Below, one piece after another: positions 6,587 to 10,104 of a DNA stretch of 10,104 nucleotides. This DNA is from CAZNQW01 sp964575225 (lineage in GTDB: Bacteria > Chloroflexota > Anaerolineae > JAAYZQ01), in NCBI GenBank assembly GCA_964575225.1, contig CAZNQW010000139.1, positions 1 through 10,104 of the forward strand, read 5' to 3'. The position numbers and the translations under genes are program-made. The notes beneath the pieces are model-generated. The model worked only from the letters and a program-made list of their open reading frames with translations, had not been told where the DNA came from and ran no database searches. How positions within the stretch are numbered: position 1 is the first letter of the stretch; every line of letters begins with the position of its first letter.

Positions 6587-6630
6587 TTTTGACACAGTTT
6601 CGTTACCATTTTGTTACCAATTCATTGACA
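6587..6630 (+). repeat. 11-bp tandem repeats, Pho-box-like operator
   Basis: Four 11-bp units in phase: TTTTGACACAG (6587-6597), TTTCGTTACCA (6598-6608), TTTTGTTACCA (6609-6619) and ATTCATTGACA (6620-6630). Units two and three match at 10 of 11 positions; the outer two are looser. Seven-base direct repeats spaced by four T-rich bases are the classic binding pattern of PhoB/OmpR-family regulators, one helical turn apart. The array ends eight bases before the -10 box at 6639 and takes the place of a -35 box, as in activator-dependent Pho promoters. Which regulator binds is unknown; the neighbouring response regulator is a candidate. Confidence 0.6.
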
Positions 6631-6638
6631 GTCTATGT

Positions 6639-6644
6639 TATACT
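6639..6644 (+). promoter_or_regulatory. -10 box of the small gene, no matching -35
   Basis: TATACT, with an overlapping TATAGT at 6644-6649. At 17 bp upstream there is no TTGACA-like sequence (ACCAAT instead). The TTGACA at 6625-6630 is only 8 or 13 bases away, too close to serve. This fits a promoter that depends on an activator bound to the repeats at 6587-6630. The leader would be about 46 nt. Confidence 0.55.
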
Positions 6645-6696
6645 ATAGTTGGATGCTCGTCTTAGTAGTAAAGGTCATGAACCAATGGAGGTTGGC

Positions 6697-6993
6697 ATGA
6701 TGGGGTCAGTTGCTCGCCCTGATCATGAACAAACGGCTGCGATCCTGGGTCATTTGCACAAGATGGTCATCGATGGCCCGCGGGATCTGGAAATCGCCTA
6801 TGCGATGGCTCAGCGCGGCTATGATCAGACGAAATGGGCCGAGGGCCAAGTTGTTTTGGCCGAGTTGATTGTGGGTGAGCGGCCCGACACCTTGGTCAAG
6901 TCGGCGAGTGGCTGGGTGGATGAGGCTGCGCGAGTGGCCCGGGCAGCGCTTGCCGACCGTCCGCATTTGTTGGCCAAGATGGGTCTGAGTTAG
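6697..6993 (+). CDS. Small uncharacterised helical protein
   Basis: A 98-residue protein I do not recognise. It starts MMGSVARPDHEQTAAILGHL and is mostly predicted helix: about 10-22 (QTAAILGHLHKMV), 28-38 (DLEIAYAMAQR), 42-56 (QTKWAEGQVVLAELI) and 70-85 (WVDEAARVARAALA), ending LLAKMGLS. There is no signal peptide, membrane segment, cysteine or metal motif. GGAGG at 6687-6691 precedes ATGs at 6697 and 6700; an earlier ATG at 6685 overlaps that site and a TTG at 6649 overlaps the promoter, so both are unlikely. It stands alone, with its own activator-type promoter and strong terminators after it. Codon use looks native. A small soluble protein made under a specific condition is the most that can be said. 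Confidence 0.75.
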   Translation: MMGSVARPDHEQTAAILGHLHKMVIDGPRDLEIAYAMAQRGYDQTKWAEGQVVLAELIVGERPDTLVKSASGWVDEAARVARAALADRPHLLAKMGLS

Positions 6994-7020
6994 CCTATAG
7001 CGCACAGTGTGCCCTTCCTT

Positions 7021-7044
7021 GGGCGTCACCCTCGGCGCCCTTTT
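7021..7044 (+). terminator. Terminator after the small gene
   Basis: Stem GGGCGTC (7021-7027) with GGCGCCC (7034-7040), seven pairs with one G-U, a 6-nt loop and TTTT at 7041-7044. It lies 27 nt after the small gene's stop codon. Confidence 0.65.
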
Positions 7045-7051
7045 GGAAAAC

Positions 7052-7077
7052 GGTTTGGGGTGGACGACCCCAAAACC
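7052..7077. other. Middle hairpin of a three-hairpin cluster
   Basis: GGTTTGGGG (7052-7060) pairs with CCCCAAAACC (7068-7077) with a single bulged A and a 7-nt loop. There is no T-run after it on the plus strand. It sits between two terminators in the gap between convergent genes. Confidence 0.45.
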
Positions 7078-7079
7078 AG

Positions 7080-7125
7080 CTCGGAGTCATGTACAATTCC
7101 CCCGGGACATGACTCCGAGTTTTTT
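7080..7125 (+). terminator. Strong intrinsic terminator
   Basis: A perfect 13-bp stem, CTCGGAGTCATGT (7080-7092) with ACATGACTCCGAG (7107-7119), a 14-nt loop and six T's (7120-7125). It is the best terminator in the window. On the minus strand the same stem lies about 50 nt after tpiA and is followed, after five bases, by TTTT, so it may also end the tpiA transcript. Confidence 0.9.
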
Positions 7126-7173
7126 ATTCGGGATCCAGGGTGCGTTGCCGCGATGATTGCCCTGGGGAAGGGT

Positions 7174-7941
7174 CTAGCCTCCCTTGGTTTCGGCGGCAAT
7201 GCGCACCAGGTCCACAAAATCGGCTTTGAGGCTGGCGCCACCCACCAGGGCGCCGTCGATATCGGGGTGGGCCATGAATTCGGCGACGTTGGAAGGCTTG
7301 ACGCTACCACCGTATTGGATGCGTACGGCCTGAGCCGTGGCTTCATTGTACAGGCTCGCGATGGCGCCGCGAATGGTAAGGCCGATGACGGCCCCTGCGC
7401 CGGCTGCTGTGGCCGCTTTGCCTGTGCCGATGGCCCACACCGGCTCGTAGGCGATGACGATGCCGGCTACCTGCTCAGCAGACAGGCCAGACAGCGCGGC
7501 GCGAATCTGCCCACCGACGATCTCGTCTGTGCGCCCGGCGTCGTGCTCCGTTTCGGTCTCGCCCACGCAGACGATGGGCAAAAGTCCGTAGGCCAGGGCC
7601 GCTTTGAGTTTGCGGTTGACTCCTTCGTCGGTCTCTCCGAAAAGGGCTCTGCGCTCCGAGTGGCCCAAGATGACATAGCGGCACAACTCCTGGAGCATCC
7701 CGGGCGCGATTTCGCCGGTAAAGGCCCCCTCCTTTTCCCAGTACATGTTCTGGGCCCCTAGCTCGATCTCAGTGGCCGATAGGAGATCCTTGAGGGGGGC
7801 GAGTGCCGTAAAGGGGGGGCAGAGTACGCGGTCGACGCTTTTGATGTCGTTGAGCCCGCGACGGATCTTTCTCACAAATTCGGTTGCCTCGGCAACCGTC
7901 AGGTTCATTTTCCAGTTTCCAGCGAGAATTGGCCGTCTCAT
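7174..7941 (-). CDS. tpiA: Triose-phosphate isomerase
   Basis: A 255-residue cytosolic TIM barrel that interconverts dihydroxyacetone phosphate and glyceraldehyde 3-phosphate in glycolysis and gluconeogenesis. The catalytic residues are all present: K11 in AGNWKMN, H94 in VILGHSERR and E166 in AYEPVWAIGTGK, the last leading into the flexible loop 6. The phosphate-binding YGGSVKPSN and ALVGGASL close the barrel. The start is ATG at 7939-7941 with GAGGTGG shortly upstream; the frame is open further up, but the longer version would begin inside the promoter and lacks homology. After GTGK the usual TPE/Q-rich helix start is replaced by an alanine- and glycine-rich stretch (AATAAGAGAVIG), a mild variation. 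It is transcribed alone, with a good promoter that resembles that of holB. Confidence 0.96.
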   Translation of the reverse strand: MRRPILAGNWKMNLTVAEATEFVRKIRRGLNDIKSVDRVLCPPFTALAPLKDLLSATEIELGAQNMYWEKEGAFTGEIAPGMLQELCRYVILGHSERRALFGETDEGVNRKLKAALAYGLLPIVCVGETETEHDAGRTDEIVGGQIRAALSGLSAEQVAGIVIAYEPVWAIGTGKAATAAGAGAVIGLTIRGAIASLYNEATAQAVRIQYGGSVKPSNVAEFMAHPDIDGALVGGASLKADFVDLVRIAAETKGG

Positions 7942-7999
7942 TTCTCCACCTCTTCTTTGTTCGTGTTTCCAGCTTGCTCTTGATCTGGTCTCGATGTCC

Positions 8000-8032
8000 A
8001 TTATACTCGAAAAGACGGCTTGCGGCAAACAG
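8000..8032 (-). promoter_or_regulatory. tpiA promoter, shares a box with holB
   Basis: Read on the minus strand: TTGCCG (8023-8028), 17-bp spacer, perfect TATAAT (8000-8005). The leader to tpiA is about 50 nt. Conserved blocks shared with 5522-5554 are CTGTTTGC, AGCC, CTTTTC and AGTATAAT at the same distances, 28 of 33 identical. The flanks on both sides are unrelated. Confidence 0.75.
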
Positions 8033-8093
8033 CCGAGTTTCTCCAGGGCACGTGATTCGCTTCATTGCACGGTCTTGGATTGCAGTGGACAAG

Positions 8094-8122
8094 TTGACAA
8101 AAGGGGCAATTGGGTGTATCCT
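8094..8122 (+). promoter_or_regulatory. Promoter of the Tad-like pilus operon
   Basis: TTGACA (8094-8099), exactly 17 bp, TATCCT (8117-8122). The -35 is perfect and the -10 matches four of six. The start point near 8129 leaves a leader of about 370 nt before the first gene. It is divergent from the tpiA promoter, about 65 bp away. Confidence 0.65.
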
Positions 8123-8128
8123 ATTTGG

Positions 8129-8499
8129 GTAAGGACGGCAGAAAGCTGCTCACTGCGCGATCAAGTGCCCGGCCTGCCTGCAGGGGCGAGCCTGGGGGCG
8201 GTTGCACAAAAGCTCCAACGCTCGAAGCCGGTTTCATGCTCGTGCCGGACAAACGGATTCATTATCACCCTACCCCCTCATCGCAGTTCTGCAAGATTTG
8301 TGGCAGGCGCAGTGGGTTCATTCACTCTTAAGCAAAGGGATCTAGCCGCTTGTCGAGGGGGATACCGGCATGGGTTCTTTACGACGGGGAATGCCCTTGC
8401 GGTGAACCGGGGCCTACCTCCCGCGTCCCTACGCTGCTACGGTTCGCCGGTTTGCTTTTCAGACTCTTGGTTTTTTGCACCCTGAGGGTTGATGCACTG
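8129..8499 (+). other. Long, possibly structured leader of the Tad operon
   Basis: About 370 nt without a convincing gene. The last part can fold into a branched domain: ACCGGC (8364-8369) pairs with GCCGGT (8446-8451) and encloses GGTTC (8373-8377) with GAACC (8404-8408). Inside that are small stems such as GGGG/CCCT (8386-8397) and CGGGG/TCCCG (8408-8423). T-rich sequence follows (8451-8459 and a six-T run near 8471). I compared it by eye with c-di-GMP class I, cobalamin and molybdenum-cofactor riboswitches and found no match. Confidence 0.4.
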
Positions 8500-9039
8500 A
8501 TGAATAGGCAGTCCGCTGGAAGGCAGAGGCAAGGACCCCTGCCTGGCAAAAATATCCCTCCCAAGCACAACGACGCCGGCCAAAGCCTGGTAGAAATGAC
8601 GATGGGTACGGTCTTTTTGCTTCTCGTAGTATTGATTCTTTTTGAAATGGCGATGGTCTTTCGTGCCTATGTCACCCTGATCAATGCGTCTCGCGAAGGG
8701 GCCTTCTATGCCTCTGCTCATCCCGACATGGGCACTGTCTCGGGAATCACCTGTTCGAGCGCCACTGCCAGCGGCACAGAGGCTGAGGTCTATGTATGGA
8801 TCACGTGCCAGGAAGCTCTGGCTGCGGGGTTGAACACAACGCCTGGTGTGTTCGAGGTGCTGCAGCCAGTGATGCCCGAGGGCACCGATCCGCAGGATCC
8901 CATCCGCGTGACCGTTCAGTATGAACTGACCAATCCCACCCAGGGCATTATCATGCCGTGGTTGGGGCGCATGGGGCTGGCGACCAGCTTTCCCCTTTCG
9001 GCCACCACAGAAGCGCCCATCCGTCTGAACCCTGATTGA
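8500..9039 (+). CDS. TadE-like pseudopilin
   Basis: A 179-residue TadE-family protein, probably a minor pilin or pseudopilin of a Flp/Tad type IVc secretion-pilus system. After a basic, proline-rich cytoplasmic lead (1-26) comes the family motif GQSLVE (27-32), with the conserved glutamate, then one membrane segment (about 35-56, rich in L, V, F). The exported part (57-179) holds two cysteines (85 and 103) that could form a disulphide. The ATG at 8500 is preferred because it gives the expected short lead; the frame is open upstream to 8350 without homology and the ribosome site (GAGGG, 8484-8488) is weak. It is the first of three linked pilus genes; the next starts 14 nt after its stop. Prepilin-peptidase cleavage before or within the GQSLVE region is expected from the family, not shown. 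Confidence 0.82.
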   Translation: MNRQSAGRQRQGPLPGKNIPPKHNDAGQSLVEMTMGTVFLLLVVLILFEMAMVFRAYVTLINASREGAFYASAHPDMGTVSGITCSSATASGTEAEVYVWITCQEALAAGLNTTPGVFEVLQPVMPEGTDPQDPIRVTVQYELTNPTQGIIMPWLGRMGLATSFPLSATTEAPIRLNPD

Positions 9040-9053
9040 GGCAGGTCCAGACT

Positions 9054-9533
9054 ATGAAAAAGAGAGGGATCCCAATCCAAATTCATGGACGCAAACAGCG
9101 GGCGACCGCCGGTCAAGCCCTGACCGAGTTTGCCATCACGGCGCCCATTCTGTTTGCGTTGTTGTTCATGATCCTCATTTTGGCCTGGCTGGGGTATGCC
9201 TACGTGAGCATCACCAACGCGGCCCGCATGGGCACCCGGCACATGATCAGCTATCCCACCCAGCCTGAAGACATTGCCACGTTTGGAACGGACATCGATG
9301 CTGAGATCACCCACATCATTACCAGCTCCATGCCCATGCTCAGTGGAGATCGGACCACCATTCTGATTTCTCCGCCGGTCGCCGACCGACGGCCAGGCAT
9401 CCCGGTATCGGTTCAGGTGACCTACGCAGTCCCGTTGCCTTCCGTGCGCATCCCCTATGTGATCCGCGAGGGGTCGTTTGTTTTGATTCCGCCCCTGGCT
9501 CTCGACGCCGTGTCGCAGATGTGGTTGGAATAG
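9054..9533 (+). CDS. TadE-like pseudopilin, second copy
   Basis: A 159-residue TadE/TadF-like protein. It has a basic N-terminus (MKKRGIPIQIHGRKQRATA), the motif GQALTEF (20-26) with the conserved glutamate at 25, a membrane segment (about 28-50) and an exported region of about 110 residues rich in beta-prone and proline segments. There are no cysteines, unlike the preceding gene. ATG at 9054 is taken as the start; a TTG at 9036 overlaps the previous stop codon and is less likely. AGG at 9039-9044 is a modest ribosome site. The two TadE-like proteins share architecture but little sequence beyond the N-terminal motif, so they are probably functional partners, not recent duplicates. A TadG-like gene follows after 35 nt. 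Confidence 0.82.
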   Translation: MKKRGIPIQIHGRKQRATAGQALTEFAITAPILFALLFMILILAWLGYAYVSITNAARMGTRHMISYPTQPEDIATFGTDIDAEITHIITSSMPMLSGDRTTILISPPVADRRPGIPVSVQVTYAVPLPSVRIPYVIREGSFVLIPPLALDAVSQMWLE

Positions 9534-9568
9534 ACTTGGCCTTTTTGCAGTTGGATAGGAGGCACAAG

Positions 9569-10104
9569 ATGTCGGAAAAAGATTCAAGAGGACAGGCCAT
9601 ACTCATCATCGCCCTGCTGTTGGTGGTGCTCATCGCGCTCATGGCCTTGGTGATCGACGGCGGCAACGCCTATGCCCAGCGACGGCGCGCGCAAAACGCC
9701 GTCGATAGCTCGGTGCTGGCTGGCGCTCAGGAGTTGACCAAGGTGATCGTTCCTGGCGTGACCCACCAGGAGATCTGGGCCCAGATCGAGGACTATGCCG
9801 TGCTCAACGGCTTGGACGCCCAACCGGTGGCCGACTATGTCGATGCCTGGTTCATCGATGATGCGGGCGAGGAGGTGCTCAAGGTCAACCCCGGCAGTGC
9901 GGCGCTGGTCAGCCGAGAGGTTGAGGTGGCAGGCGAGACGAGGGAGATCAGTGGGGTAAAGGTGGAGGGCGCGCTGCCCTTTGACACCTTTTTCGCCCGG
10001 ATCGTGGGCTTTGACGAGCTGACCGTCCACGCCGATGCCAAGGCCTGGGTCCTATGCGGGGCGTGTAGTGGTTCGAATCTGTTTCCCGTTGCCGTCTCGA
10101 CCGA
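9569..10104 (+). CDS. TadG-like pilus-assembly protein, partial
   Basis: The frame is open from ATG at 9569 to the end of the window (178 codons), so the gene is cut. The start MSEKDSRGQAILIIALLLVV has the GQA motif (9-10 region) and a membrane segment (about 11-30). It is followed by VIDGGNAYAQRRRAQNAVDS and VLAGAQEL (about 31-60), the signature of the TadG-like N-terminal domain of Flp pilus-assembly proteins. The rest is an exported region with a CGACSGSN stretch near the edge. AGGAGG six bases before the ATG is an excellent ribosome site. TadG-like proteins are membrane-anchored and often long, and usually act in pilus biogenesis or surface anchoring. Further Tad genes, such as the TadA ATPase, would be expected outside the window. 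Confidence 0.85.
   Translation, partial: MSEKDSRGQAILIIALLLVVLIALMALVIDGGNAYAQRRRAQNAVDSSVLAGAQELTKVIVPGVTHQEIWAQIEDYAVLNGLDAQPVADYVDAWFIDDAGEEVLKVNPGSAALVSREVEVAGETREISGVKVEGALPFDTFFARIVGFDELTVHADAKAWVLCGACSGSNLFPVAVST

Noticed and set aside
7009..7761. 250-codon plus-strand frame opposite tpiA
   Set aside because: It is the antisense shadow of tpiA, which has all catalytic motifs, and it would begin within a terminator region.
8110..8331. 73-codon frame ending in a CKICGRRSG stretch in the Tad leader
   Set aside because: It starts with TTG inside the promoter spacer, lacks a ribosome site and has no wider zinc-ribbon pattern.
8129..8499. c-di-GMP class I riboswitch upstream of the pilus genes
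   Set aside because: The conserved core segments around the GCAAA and tetraloop-receptor positions are not present.

Overview
The window is a 10.1 kb piece of a bacterial chromosome with moderate-to-high GC and Shine-Dalgarno-led genes. It reads as ordinary housekeeping DNA followed by a surface-pilus locus. A lineage near Chloroflexota (Anaerolineae-like) is my best guess. It rests on RNase Y, SpoVS and a RicT-type PSP1 protein occurring together with divergent Tad pseudopilins. This is an inference from gene content, not a phylogenetic result.

Left part, plus strand (1-3549): the 3' end of recA, a 585-nt non-coding gap rich in hairpins, recX, rny (RNase Y, complete, 510 aa) and spoVS. A strong terminator-like hairpin sits just before recX. 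spoVS has its own recognisable promoter. The rny/spoVS neighbourhood near recA resembles that of Bacillus subtilis.

Middle part, minus strand (3594-6438): the gene pair holB-ricT (clamp-loader delta' and the PSP1/RicT protein, adjacent with no gap), and upstream of it a response regulator with an OmpR-type DNA-binding domain. The regulator has a perfect consensus promoter (TTGACA-17-TATAAT). In Bacillus, RicT belongs to a complex that acts with RNase Y, so rny and ricT in one window suggest a shared RNA-processing role.

Positions 6439-7173: a divergent non-coding region ends in a four-unit 11-bp tandem repeat of the kind bound by PhoB/OmpR-type regulators. It sits just upstream of a -10 box and a small gene of unknown function. 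Three hairpins, two of them good terminators, separate this gene from the convergent tpiA.

Right part (7174-10104): tpiA on the minus strand, then a divergent plus-strand operon with a clear promoter, a roughly 370-nt leader that can fold, and three consecutive TadE/TadE/TadG-like pilus-assembly genes, the last cut by the window edge.

Most notable: holB and tpiA share a promoter segment identical at 28 of 33 positions, including the normally unconserved spacer. No mobile element, CRISPR array, rRNA or tRNA was found. I see no clearly new multi-gene system; the points of interest are regulatory.
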